This document shows positions 27,846-36,318 of a stretch of 43,445 bases of DNA, in pieces (positions within the stretch are counted from its first letter, which is position 1; each line of letters opens with the position of its first letter). Source of the stretch: Desulfuromonas sp. SDB (GTDB lineage Bacteria > SDB-A). The notes under the pieces were generated by a model. The model was given only the letters and a program-made list of their open reading frames with translations. It did no database searches and was not told where the DNA came from. Location: contig LKUE01000391.1 of assembly GCA_001412365.1 (NCBI GenBank), positions 1-43,445 on the forward strand, read 5' to 3'. The translations under genes and the position numbers were made by a program.

Positions 27846-28712
27846 ATGGAAACACTTGTTCTCAAAGGAAAGCCGGTGGTGGAGAAGATTTATCAAGATC
27901 TTAAAGAGCAGGTTGACCACCTGGACACCGCTCCCCGGTTAACCGTGGTAATGGTTGGTCAGGATCCTTCATCACTTTCTTACATCAAGTCAAAAACTAA
28001 AGCTGCTGCTAAAATCGGTATAGATGCAAGTACAATTAATTTACCTGAAGATATCAGTGAAACTGACTTAATTGATGAAATAAAAAAAATATTGCAAAGA
28101 GACCAGCCCCATGGAATTTTAATACAGCTTCCCCTTCCTCCTCAATTAAATGTTGAAAATATTCTTTTGTTCATTCCTCCCCAAAAAGATGTAGATGGTT
28201 TTCATCGCTGTAATCTTGGAGCAATGATCAGGGGAACTAAGGCACATTATCCCTGTACCCCTGCCGGTATTCTGGAATTATTGAATTATTATAACATTCC
28301 TCTATCCGGTAAAAATGTGGTGGTGGTGGGGAGGAGTCTGATTGTGGGAAAACCCCTGGCGGTTATGCTTATGGAAAAAAACAGGGATGCTACTGTAACT
28401 GTATGTCATTCCCGGACTGCCAACATCGCTGAACATACCCTGCGGGCAGATATTGTAGTAGCTGCGGCGGGAAGACCTGGTTTGATCACTGCAGAAATGG
28501 TAAAACCGGATTCAGTGATAATAGATGTAGGAACCAATCCCGTCTCTGATCCTAGCCGGAAAAAAGGATATAAATTGGTGGGTGATGCTGATTATGAGGG
28601 GTTGTTAAATAAAGTTGCTGCAATTACTCCGGTTCCGGGAGGAGTCGGTCCACTGACCGTAGCCATGTTGATGAAAAATACAGTTCAGTCCAAATTAGAT
28701 TCAATGTCATGA
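27846..28712 (+). CDS. folD: FolD methylene-THF dehydrogenase/cyclohydrolase
   Basis: This 288-residue bifunctional enzyme converts 5,10-methylene-THF to 10-formyl-THF through NADP-dependent dehydrogenase and cyclohydrolase steps. Visible signatures are SYIKSKTKAA (with the catalytic Lys), 'GILIQLPLP', 'KDVDGFH' and the nucleotide-binding VGRSLIVGKP, where the family more often has an Asn before IVGKP. The end 'ITPVPGGVGPLTVAMLM' is canonical. The ATG has an AAGGAG ribosome binding site and follows ymdB by 13 bp. It overlaps xseA by four bases (ATGA). One-carbon units would feed purine synthesis and methionine. Confidence 0.96.
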   Translation: METLVLKGKPVVEKIYQDLKEQVDHLDTAPRLTVVMVGQDPSSLSYIKSKTKAAAKIGIDASTINLPEDISETDLIDEIKKILQRDQPHGILIQLPLPPQLNVENILLFIPPQKDVDGFHRCNLGAMIRGTKAHYPCTPAGILELLNYYNIPLSGKNVVVVGRSLIVGKPLAVMLMEKNRDATVTVCHSRTANIAEHTLRADIVVAAAGRPGLITAEMVKPDSVIIDVGTNPVSDPSRKKGYKLVGDADYEGLLNKVAAITPVPGGVGPLTVAMLMKNTVQSKLDSMS

Positions 28713-30100
28713 ATTCACCGGTTAAACCCATGGAATTATTAACGGTATCTTCAGTTAATCAAATGGCCAAAAAAATCATGGAACTGCAGATTGGATATAT
28801 TGCAGTGCAGGGGGAAATATCAAAAACCACCCTTCATTCCAGCGGCCATTTCTATTTTACTCTCAAAGATGATAAATCCAGTCTGGATGCAGTGTTATTC
28901 AAGAATAAAGTATATCAGATGTTTTCTAAAAATTTGTCTTTTACGGAAGTGGATAGTGAAAAATTGCCAAAATTAGGAGAGTTATGGATTTGTGAGGGAG
29001 TATTGACCATTTGGGAGAAAACGGGTAGATATATGTTTAAGGTAAACCAGGCAGTCCCCTCAGGCCGAGGAAAATTGTACCGGGATTTTCAACTTCTCAA
29101 GGAGAAATTGTATGCCCGGGGTTGGCTGAATCCGGAAAATAAAAAAAAAATACCCCCTTTCCCCCTGAAAGTTGGAGTTATTAGTTCTCCCACCGGAGCG
29201 GCAATCAGAGATATTATAAAAATTTATACCCGGAGATTTCCTGCTGCTGAAATTATTGTTTCTCCGGCTTTGATGCAGGGCAAACAGTGTGTTGACAGTA
29301 TATTGCAGGCATTAGATCGGATTAAGCAATTCCCGGTGGATTTAATCATCCTGACCAGGGGAGGAGGGAGCCCCGAAGATTTAGCTGAATTTAATGATGA
29401 ACGCTTGGCTCAGGCTGTTTTTCACCTGGAAATTCCAATTGTATCCGCAATTGGACATGAGATAGATCAAACCATTGTGGATTTAGTTGCCGATTTATCT
29501 GCTTCCACCCCTTCTGCCGCAGCTGAATTGGTTTTCCCGGATAGGGACAGTGTTCTAAGAAATTTAGATAGTAAAAAAAATCAGGTCAGAACCGCTGTAT
29601 TTTCTGTACTGGAAAAGCACAAAAAAAACATTGAACATCTTTCTGAAGTGTATGCATTTCGCATAGTTCCCGACCGGCTCAGAGAATTAAGAGTTACTGT
29701 AGACAATTACCGGGAAGTAATTGAAAAACAGCCCCTCCGGACTATTTCCTCTCTGCAGTTAAAACTACAGGTCCACCGAAGAAATTTCCAGGCAGGCAGA
29801 ATATTAAAGGAATTGAAAATCCGCAGAGAAAAGCTGGAATTAATAAATGATAAAATGATCCATAATATCAGGGGGAAAAATAAACAATGGAAGCAGAACT
29901 GCCGGTATTTCGGTAATCTTCTGGGCAGCCTTTCTCCTCAGTTGGTTTTAACCAAAGGTTATTCCATAGTAACTGACCATCAGGACAAGGTAATCACCCG
30001 GGGGAACTTGTTGAAAAAAGGAAAAAAGTATAAAATTAAATTTATTGATTCAACCTGGCTGATGAAGTCAGAGAAGGAGATAAGCAATCATGATAATTAA
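28709..30100 (+). CDS. xseA: Exodeoxyribonuclease VII large subunit
   Basis: This 463-residue protein is the large subunit of the single-strand-specific exonuclease ExoVII. It has the N-terminal OB domain (VQGEISK...SSGHFYFTLKD), followed by the catalytic region with GVISSPTGAAIRDI, TRGGGSPEDLAEFNDE and 'SAIGHEID', and a long helical C terminus. The start overlaps folD by four bases. The small subunit gene xseB, often adjacent, is absent; the next ORF is the secreted caspase-like protein, which starts inside xseA's 3' end. Confidence 0.94.
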   Translation: MNSPVKPMELLTVSSVNQMAKKIMELQIGYIAVQGEISKTTLHSSGHFYFTLKDDKSSLDAVLFKNKVYQMFSKNLSFTEVDSEKLPKLGELWICEGVLTIWEKTGRYMFKVNQAVPSGRGKLYRDFQLLKEKLYARGWLNPENKKKIPPFPLKVGVISSPTGAAIRDIIKIYTRRFPAAEIIVSPALMQGKQCVDSILQALDRIKQFPVDLIILTRGGGSPEDLAEFNDERLAQAVFHLEIPIVSAIGHEIDQTIVDLVADLSASTPSAAAELVFPDRDSVLRNLDSKKNQVRTAVFSVLEKHKKNIEHLSEVYAFRIVPDRLRELRVTVDNYREVIEKQPLRTISSLQLKLQVHRRNFQAGRILKELKIRREKLELINDKMIHNIRGKNKQWKQNCRYFGNLLGSLSPQLVLTKGYSIVTDHQDKVITRGNLLKKGKKYKIKFIDSTWLMKSEKEISNHDN

Positions 30101-32447
30101 TATAGTTGTATTATTTTTGATGCTATGCAGTAAAAACGATCAGTTAGTGGTTTCTGCAGACACCTCTTTCTCATTTGAATTGCAGAGGGGAAGAGGTAAG
30201 TTCAAAATATTTGAGGATCAATGGTCTGATTTGGAATTATCTGTAATTCCTCAAGTTCCTTTTTCTGTATTTGATGAGGATCATAATCTGGTAGCTGCTA
30301 CCGATGACGGTTCAGTGCGTCTGAATACGTTCAGAGATTACTGGTTAACTGTTTCTTTCTCCGGTTTAGACGATTTAAAACTGAGAATTGACTTAAACCG
30401 GACCAATGATTACCGCAGGTTGACTTCAACCCCTGTGCAGGGTGAACTGGGTCCATCTCAACCTGCTGAGGTAATTGAATACGTAATCCCCCAAGATGGA
30501 AGATACCGGTTTGAATTAGATTCCCCTGACCGGGGCGGGGATATAGATTTAAACATCTATGTGGATAACTACAACTTAGCGGGATCAGGTGTTTCCCAAA
30601 CCAATCATGAACAGGTAAGTGTTGATGGGTTTTGTCAGGATACAATCAGAGCACTGATTTTTTTAAATGATCTGCAATCCAGGGTGAGGTGGGAATTAAA
30701 TATTGATCAGAACGATGAATTAACCGGTATATCAATTGGCCAGGCAGATATTTACCTCATGAATTATGAGCAGCCCCGGGATATCTATCTTCTTGATAAC
30801 ACCACATCTTATCCTGTTTTAATATATTTAAATTCTTCAGAGGATGTGGATCTCGATTTAATAGTTGAATATCAAGGGGAGAAATACAGTTCAACCTCCT
30901 ACAGTTCTATGGAGACCGTACTCATTCCCCCCCGGACCAGGGATATTAAAATTGTAGTGGAAGGATATCAACTAAATGAAACTAATCCCCGCTATACTTT
31001 AGAAGCCAGGGAAATTAAAAATTTCTACTCCTTTTCCACCGGTCATATTCAAACTCAGGTAGATCCGGAAAGCAGAGAAATAATTGGAATTGTCAACAGT
31101 TCACCGGGATTTAAGTATTTTGAAGTCAATTCCATTGAGAAACGGGATGTGGATATGATTATATTCAATCACTATGGAGTTTCTGATTTAAGCTTCAGCT
31201 CTCTGAATCCAAGGGAAGTTTCAGTACAGTGGATGGATTATGGAGATACTTTGTTCATATTGCCTATGCTCTACGACAGGTCTTCACCGGTGGACATCAT
31301 ATTCAGGGAAATAGACCCGGATACCCTACCTCGATTGACTGAAAATATGAATTTAGAAGATTTTGTAAGACCTCCTTATCAGGGGGTAAAAGTTTATCTT
31401 TTAGAATTCGAAAACAGGGGAACTGGAGTAATTACAGTGAGGGGAGAAAGTCACCGGGAGAGAGATGTGGATTTAATTGTAGCGGGTAGGGATTTCCACC
31501 GCCGATCGGAGGGGGAAGAAAATCCTACCGACCGGGCTTCAGATGAAACCATCCTGTTTTACGTCCATCCTGAGCAGGACTATCTGGCTGAGGTATACGC
31601 CTATGGACGGGGTGATCGCTGCCGATATCAGATATCCTCCCTGTTGATAGAAGATCAACAACTGCAATATACCTCTCAGCCCTCTATTTGGGCGCTGATT
31701 GTGGGTATTAGCGGATATCCCGGGGAGAGTGCACTGAATAGAGCCAGTCAGGATGCATTGGAGTTTTATCAGACTGTAGTTGAATCTGAAAATGTTGATC
31801 CTTCCCAGGTGGTTTTTCTAGCAGATGAGCAAGCTACCCGGGATAACATTATCGAAAACCTCAACCGTATTTCCACTTTGGCTAAACCGGGAGACCGCAT
31901 TATCTTTTTCTTTAGCGGACATGGCTGTCAGGAAAGATATCAGCAGGGAGAGTTGGAAGAAGATGGATTTGATGAAGGCATTTGCGGATATCCTCAACCG
32001 GGAAATGAAGACATTTTTGACGACGAGTTAAATGACCTGCTTCCGGATAATATTGAAGCCTGGATTTTTCTGGATGCATGTCATTCCGGAGGATTTGTTA
32101 AAGATCTTATGAATAAAAATAACCGGTTGATTATTACCGCCAGTGAGGAAGACCGGGAAGTCGGGGAAAGAGTGCTGACCCCCATATTGATAAGAGCAAT
32201 AAGAGGAAGGGCGGACAGCAACGATGATGGTTACATATCTGCCCGGGAGTTAATGGATTATGTGGGATATCATTGCCTGCATACTTGTCCGGAGTGTCTT
32301 TATGAATTTTCAGGTTCTGCTCCCCGCACTTGTCCTAATTGCGGGACTGAATTAACTGGCAGCAATAGACCGATGAATCCTGAACTGGATACTAATTTAG
32401 ATCCGCACCGGAAATTGTTTCGAATATATTCAGGAGGTAAGAATTGA
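30090..32447 (+). CDS. Secreted caspase-like (C14) protease with four PPC-like repeats
   Basis: This 785-residue protein starts with a hydrophobic export signal. It then carries four repeated beta-type units marked by D(V/I)D(L/M) motifs at residues ~151, 252, 353 and 459, spaced about 101 residues apart and resembling bacterial pre-peptidase (PPC) domains. A caspase/metacaspase domain follows (about 530-730), with catalytic His611 in FFFSGHG and Cys664 in LDACHSGG. Within it a Ca-binding EF-hand-like loop (DSNDDGYIS) occurs near residue 709, and a CPEC...CPNC zinc ribbon starts near 733. The ATG has an AAGGAG ribosome binding site and overlaps xseA by 11 bases. alaS overlaps its stop. Orthocaspases usually cleave after Arg or Lys; the substrate here is unknown. 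Confidence 0.87.
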   Translation: MIINIVVLFLMLCSKNDQLVVSADTSFSFELQRGRGKFKIFEDQWSDLELSVIPQVPFSVFDEDHNLVAATDDGSVRLNTFRDYWLTVSFSGLDDLKLRIDLNRTNDYRRLTSTPVQGELGPSQPAEVIEYVIPQDGRYRFELDSPDRGGDIDLNIYVDNYNLAGSGVSQTNHEQVSVDGFCQDTIRALIFLNDLQSRVRWELNIDQNDELTGISIGQADIYLMNYEQPRDIYLLDNTTSYPVLIYLNSSEDVDLDLIVEYQGEKYSSTSYSSMETVLIPPRTRDIKIVVEGYQLNETNPRYTLEAREIKNFYSFSTGHIQTQVDPESREIIGIVNSSPGFKYFEVNSIEKRDVDMIIFNHYGVSDLSFSSLNPREVSVQWMDYGDTLFILPMLYDRSSPVDIIFREIDPDTLPRLTENMNLEDFVRPPYQGVKVYLLEFENRGTGVITVRGESHRERDVDLIVAGRDFHRRSEGEENPTDRASDETILFYVHPEQDYLAEVYAYGRGDRCRYQISSLLIEDQQLQYTSQPSIWALIVGISGYPGESALNRASQDALEFYQTVVESENVDPSQVVFLADEQATRDNIIENLNRISTLAKPGDRIIFFFSGHGCQERYQQGELEEDGFDEGICGYPQPGNEDIFDDELNDLLPDNIEAWIFLDACHSGGFVKDLMNKNNRLIITASEEDREVGERVLTPILIRAIRGRADSNDDGYISARELMDYVGYHCLHTCPECLYEFSGSAPRTCPNCGTELTGSNRPMNPELDTNLDPHRKLFRIYSGGKN

Positions 32448-34234
32448 CAACGGAAGAGTTAAGGCAGGCTTATATTGAATTTTTTAAACTTAACCAGCAT
32501 AAACAAATTAGCGGTTTTTCTTTAATTCCTGAAAATGACCCCACCGTATTGTTTACCACTGCAGGGATGCATCCCCTGGTTCCTTATCTGATGGGAGCTG
32601 AACATCCCTGCGGGAAAAGACTGTGTAATTGGCAGAAATGTGTCCGCACCGGGGATATTGATGAAGTTGGTGATTCCCAGCATTTAACCTTTTTTGAGAT
32701 GTTGGGTAACTGGTCTTTGGGGGATTATTTTAAAGATCAAGCCATTGAGATGAGTTACCAGTTTTTGACTGATTCCTCTTGGCTGGGAATAAATCCTGAT
32801 AAATTATTTATCACTTTGTTCCAAGGAGACCAGGTTGCTCCCCGGGATGAACAATCAGCAGAACTCTGGATTAAACAGGGCATTGAGCAAGGACATATCT
32901 TCTTTTTGGGAAAGAAGGACAACTGGTGGGGCCCGGCAGGAAAAACCGGACCTTGCGGACCGGATACCGAAATGTTTTACGACACCGGATTACCTTTCTG
33001 CAGCGCTAACTGTCAGCCCGGATGTCCCTGCGGCAAGTATGTGGAAATATGGAACGATGTGTTCATGGAATACGATAAGCAATCAAACGGTTCTTATGCA
33101 GAGTTATCCCAGAAGAATGTAGATACGGGGATGGGATTGGAGAGGACTTCCGCCACTCTCAACGGTTATTCATCGGTTTATCAAATTGATAAATTCCAAC
33201 CCATTATTGAGGTTATTGAAAAGCTGTCCAAAAGAAAATTTATGGAAAATAAAGAGGATACGGTTTCGATGAGAGTAATTGCTGATCACATCAGGGCAGC
33301 GGTATTTATTATGGGTGATCCTCTTGGCGTTCCTCCCTCTAATCTGGATCAGGGATACATTGTGAGAAGACTTATCCGCAGGGCGATGAGACATGCTATG
33401 CAGCTGGAGATTAATGATCAGCTGGGAGACAGTTTAACCGACCTAATCATTGAATTAAATCCGGTTTATCCTGAATTAAGTGAACGAAGGAATTTCATTT
33501 TGGAATCATTCAGGGAAGAAGAGCAGAGATTTAAAAAGACCCTTAACCGGGGTTTAACTGAATTAAAAAAAATTCTGCCCCAGGTATTACAATCAAAACA
33601 GAAAGTGATTTCCGGCAGAGTTGCGTTTAAGCTGTACGATACTTACGGATTCCCTCTGGAGATGACTGAAGAACTGGCTAAAGAGCATGGAGTTGAAGTT
33701 GACCAGGAAGGATTTACCCGGGCATTTGAAAAACACCAGGAAAAATCCCGCAGCGGAAGTGAGTTGAGATTTAAAGGGGGACTTGCCGATGCCAGTGAAC
33801 AGACCCGTAAACTTCACACTGCTACTCATTTACTGCACCAGGCATTGAGGATGGTGTTAGGGGAACATGTGCAGCAGAAAGGTTCCAATATCACCCCGGA
33901 AAGGCTGAGATTTGATTTCAGCCATCCTCAGCCCATGACCAAACAGGAAATTGAACAAGTTGAAAAAATTGTGAATGAGGTAATCCAGAAGGATTTGCCT
34001 ATCAGCTGTGATCTGATGACCTTGGATGAAGCGGAGAATAAAGGCGCTATCGCTTTATTTGTGGACAAGTATTCCCAACAGGTAAAAGTATATTCAGTGG
34101 GGGATTTTTCCAAGGAGGTATGCGGAGGTCCCCATGTGGACCGTACCGGTGAATTGGGGAGATTTTCCATAATCAAGGAGCAATCCTCTTCGGCAGGAGT
34201 CCGCAGAATTAAGGCGATTTTATCATCTGAATAA
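32444..34234 (+). CDS. alaS: Alanyl-tRNA synthetase, short form without C-terminal domain
   Basis: This 596-residue class-II synthetase charges tRNA-Ala. It has the aminoacylation domain (FTTAGMHPLVPYL, 'VDTGMGLERT'), the tRNA-recognition region and the editing domain with HTATHLLH and CGGPHV, whose His and Cys form the zinc editing site. It ends right after the editing domain at 'AGVRRIKAIL' and so lacks the C-Ala/DHHA1 domain that makes most bacterial AlaS about 870 residues. I see no continued reading frame downstream, so this looks like a natural short form, as I recall for spirochaetes. The TTG start overlaps the caspase stop (TTGA). A strong hairpin follows its end. Confidence 0.95.
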   Translation: MTTEELRQAYIEFFKLNQHKQISGFSLIPENDPTVLFTTAGMHPLVPYLMGAEHPCGKRLCNWQKCVRTGDIDEVGDSQHLTFFEMLGNWSLGDYFKDQAIEMSYQFLTDSSWLGINPDKLFITLFQGDQVAPRDEQSAELWIKQGIEQGHIFFLGKKDNWWGPAGKTGPCGPDTEMFYDTGLPFCSANCQPGCPCGKYVEIWNDVFMEYDKQSNGSYAELSQKNVDTGMGLERTSATLNGYSSVYQIDKFQPIIEVIEKLSKRKFMENKEDTVSMRVIADHIRAAVFIMGDPLGVPPSNLDQGYIVRRLIRRAMRHAMQLEINDQLGDSLTDLIIELNPVYPELSERRNFILESFREEEQRFKKTLNRGLTELKKILPQVLQSKQKVISGRVAFKLYDTYGFPLEMTEELAKEHGVEVDQEGFTRAFEKHQEKSRSGSELRFKGGLADASEQTRKLHTATHLLHQALRMVLGEHVQQKGSNITPERLRFDFSHPQPMTKQEIEQVEKIVNEVIQKDLPISCDLMTLDEAENKGAIALFVDKYSQQVKVYSVGDFSKEVCGGPHVDRTGELGRFSIIKEQSSSAGVRRIKAILSSE

Positions 34235-34270
34235 ATCCATTAAATATTCACGGTTAAAAGATAATAAATG

Positions 34271-34304
34271 ATACCTGGAACTGGTTTTATCCAGTTCCAG
34301 GTAT
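34271..34304. terminator. 14-bp perfect hairpin between convergent alaS and trpB2
   Basis: ATACCTGGAACTGG and CCAGTTCCAGGTAT form a perfect 14-bp stem around a six-base TTTTAT loop, in the 78-bp gap between converging genes. This is the expected place for a bidirectional terminator. There is no U-tract on either side, so intrinsic termination may be weak or the structure may mainly protect 3' ends. Confidence 0.6.
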
Positions 34305-34312
34305 ATGATCAG

Positions 34313-35698
34313 TTAGCCCGTATTAATTAAACATTCCGGCTTGGGAAAATTACTCAGAGCTTCCAGCGATTTATTCAGCTTTTCAGGGGAAAGCCGATGA
34401 TCGGTCAGTTTTCCGTTTAAGTAATCCTCATAAGCATTTAAATCCAGCATTCCATGCCCACTCAAATTAAATAAGATTACCCGGGGTTTGCCCAGTTTCT
34501 TGGCTTTCTCCGCTTGTTCAATTACTGCAGCCAGGGCGTGGGAAGTTTCCGGGGCAACCACTATACCCTCAGCGAAGGCAAATTGAACTGCCGCTTGATA
34601 GCATTGAAGCTGGGGAAAAGCCTGGGGAGAAAGCAGACCGGCTTGTACTGCTTGAGAAACCAGGGGAGCCATCCCGTGATATCTTAGCCCCCCTGCATGA
34701 ATGGGAGCAGGGATGAACTGATGACCCAGACTGTGCATGGCTAGCAGGGGAGTCATCCCCGCTGAATCTCCAAAATCATAACAGTAAGGTCCTCTGGTCA
34801 AGGTAGGACAGGAAGTAGGTTCTACCGGAATAATTTCAATCTGCTCTCCGTGAATTTTATCCAGCAGATAAGGAAAACTTAAACCGGCAAAATTACTTCC
34901 TCCTCCCACACAGCCAATTACCGTATCCACTTTAGCTTCACCTAATTTAGCCAGCTGTTTTTTAGCTTCTAAACCGATTACCGATTGATGCATCATCACC
35001 ATGTTTAGTACGCTGCCCAGAGAATATTTGGTTTCGCCGGATTTATCCTCCATTGCCTTTTCCAGAGCCTCACTGATGGCAATGCCCAAACTGCCCGGAC
35101 TTTCCGGATGCTGGTTTCTGATTGTTCTTCCAAATTCGGTGGTATCGCTGGGACTAGCCAGGCAATGGGCTCCCCATATTTTCATCAACGTTTTTCTCAA
35201 AGGTTTTTGATGGTAGCTTATGTTTACCATGTAAACCTGGCATTTCAGCTTGAATTTTGCACAGGCAAACGCCAGAGCGCTTCCCCATTGACCTGCTCCG
35301 GTCTCGGTGGTGAGACATTTTACCTGTTCTTTGTGGTTGTAATATGCCTGAGCTACTGCAGTGTTGGGTTTATGGCTGCCGGGGGGAGATACACTTTCAT
35401 CTTTAAAATATATACGGGCGGGAGTGTCCAGGATTTTCTCCAGATTTACTGCTCTTTTCAGGGGAGTAGGTCTCCACAGGGAGAGTACTTCAAGAATGTC
35501 CTGGGGGATATCAATCCATCTTTTTGTGGAAATTTCTTGTTCAATTAATGATTGAGGAAAAATTAACTGTAAATTTTCCGGGTTCAATGGAATCCCATTA
35601 GCAGTGAGGGGAGGATTTTTAGGTCCGGGTAAATCCGGAGCTATATTCAGCCACTGCCGGGGGATTTCATGGGGGCTAAGACTTATTTCAGTATTCAT
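34313..35698 (-). CDS. trpB2: TrpB2-type tryptophan synthase beta chain
   Basis: This 461-residue PLP enzyme belongs to the TrpB2 branch (TrpB-like, TIGR01415). It has the PLP Lys in PPGSHKPNTA, the TrpB acid/base region TETGAGQWG and the phosphate-binding GCVGGGSNFAG. TrpB2 enzymes make tryptophan from indole and serine and often work without TrpA. No trpA or other trp pathway gene is present here, so it may salvage indole. The ATG has an ACAAGGAG ribosome binding site. The upstream promoter has a palindromic spacer, and a TrpR-family gene lies directly upstream on the same strand, which suggests tryptophan control. Confidence 0.94.
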   Translation of the reverse strand: MNTEISLSPHEIPRQWLNIAPDLPGPKNPPLTANGIPLNPENLQLIFPQSLIEQEISTKRWIDIPQDILEVLSLWRPTPLKRAVNLEKILDTPARIYFKDESVSPPGSHKPNTAVAQAYYNHKEQVKCLTTETGAGQWGSALAFACAKFKLKCQVYMVNISYHQKPLRKTLMKIWGAHCLASPSDTTEFGRTIRNQHPESPGSLGIAISEALEKAMEDKSGETKYSLGSVLNMVMMHQSVIGLEAKKQLAKLGEAKVDTVIGCVGGGSNFAGLSFPYLLDKIHGEQIEIIPVEPTSCPTLTRGPYCYDFGDSAGMTPLLAMHSLGHQFIPAPIHAGGLRYHGMAPLVSQAVQAGLLSPQAFPQLQCYQAAVQFAFAEGIVVAPETSHALAAVIEQAEKAKKLGKPRVILFNLSGHGMLDLNAYEDYLNGKLTDHRLSPEKLNKSLEALSNFPKPECLINTG

Positions 35699-35749
35699 AA
35701 ATACTCCTTGTAATTGGTTGAATGGGTATAGAGGAAAAATAAAGGTAAA

Positions 35750-35778
35750 ATAGTATGGGCGGTTAAACCGCCCACCAA
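35750..35778 (-). promoter_or_regulatory. trpB2 promoter with palindromic spacer (candidate operator)
   Basis: On the minus strand TTGGTG and TACTAT are exactly 17 bp apart. The spacer contains the perfect inverted repeat GGGCGGTTTAACCGCCC. A repressor bound there would block RNA polymerase. The mRNA would start about 45 bases before trpB2. TrpR binding is inference. Confidence 0.5.
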
Positions 35779-35791
35779 TGAATGCAGGTAA

Positions 35792-35824
35792 TGGTTAGAC
35801 TGTCGGTTTTGGCTAGTTTAACCA
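35792..35824 (-). repeat. Inverted repeat in the trpR-trpB2 gap
   Basis: TGGTTAGACT and AGTTTAACCA form a 10-bp stem with one G-U pair and a 13-base loop. The right arm lies in CTAGTTTAAC, which resembles the E. coli trp operator core CTAGTTAAC with one extra base. It could be an operator or an RNA leader structure if transcription continues from trpR. Confidence 0.35.
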
Positions 35825-35846
35825 ATAGATAGTGTTGCCCTGACCC

Positions 35847-35871
35847 CAATTGTTCTAATTTAAAACAATTG
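35847..35871 (-). repeat. AT-rich inverted repeat after the trpR-like gene
   Basis: CAATTGTT and AACAATTG form a perfect 8-bp stem around nine bases, about 45 bases past the end of the trpR-like gene. There is no U-tract, so calling it a terminator would be weak. Confidence 0.3.
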
Positions 35872-35913
35872 AAGTTTAGACAGAAGTTTTGGAACAGGCA
35901 GTTACCTATCATC

Positions 35914-36189
35914 TCAGTCGTTCTTATTGTACATGGATAGAAGTTTCTTAATTGCAGAATTATTCTTTTTCAATTCTCTTGATCCACGGGTTATTTTGCA
36001 CAAGCTTATATGCAGCTGCCGGGCAATGGACCTTTGACTGATACCTCGGTCTAGCATTTTAAGCAACTCCCATCTCTTATCCAGTGTGTTTACTTCAGCA
36101 GGAGTGAGGATTTGATGAAAAAAATCTTCAATTAAATCTGGATCATTGATCCTGCTGAGCAAGTTTGATATTTCAGTTAAATTATCCAT
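35914..36189 (-). CDS. trpR: TrpR-family transcriptional repressor
   Basis: This small helical protein matches the Trp repressor family: 'ILTPAEVNTLDKRWELLKML' followed by the DNA-reading helices 'SQRSIARQLHISLCKITRGSRELKK'. The TRGS turn is typical of TrpR rather than YerC-type relatives. The track ORF starts at TTG 36261, but that TTG is the first three bases of a perfect TTGACA -35 element. With transcription starting near 36226, the first usable start is ATG 36189, giving 91 residues. The ribosome binding site is weak. It lies directly upstream of trpB2 on the same strand. In known systems tryptophan is the corepressor. Family call is good; regulon is inference. Confidence 0.83.
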   Translation of the reverse strand: MDNLTEISNLLSRINDPDLIEDFFHQILTPAEVNTLDKRWELLKMLDRGISQRSIARQLHISLCKITRGSRELKKNNSAIKKLLSMYNKND

Positions 36190-36232
36190 TAAATCTGTTT
36201 CTATAGACAGAAACACCTTGTTAAATTTAAAA

Positions 36233-36261
36233 AGATTAGCCTTTTTAAAAGGCAATGTCAA
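36233..36261 (-). promoter_or_regulatory. trpR promoter with palindromic spacer (candidate operator)
   Basis: On the minus strand a consensus TTGACA is followed, after exactly 17 bp, by TAATCT. The spacer contains the near-perfect inverted repeat GCCTTTTAAAAAGGC, arranged as in the trpB2 promoter. This fits autoregulation, and it shows that the N-terminal extension of the track ORF is promoter sequence. Confidence 0.62.
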
Positions 36262-36318
36262 CTTAATAATTTATTGAAGATTCAAAATTAAAAAATATTT
36301 ATATGGGCTAAATGGTTT

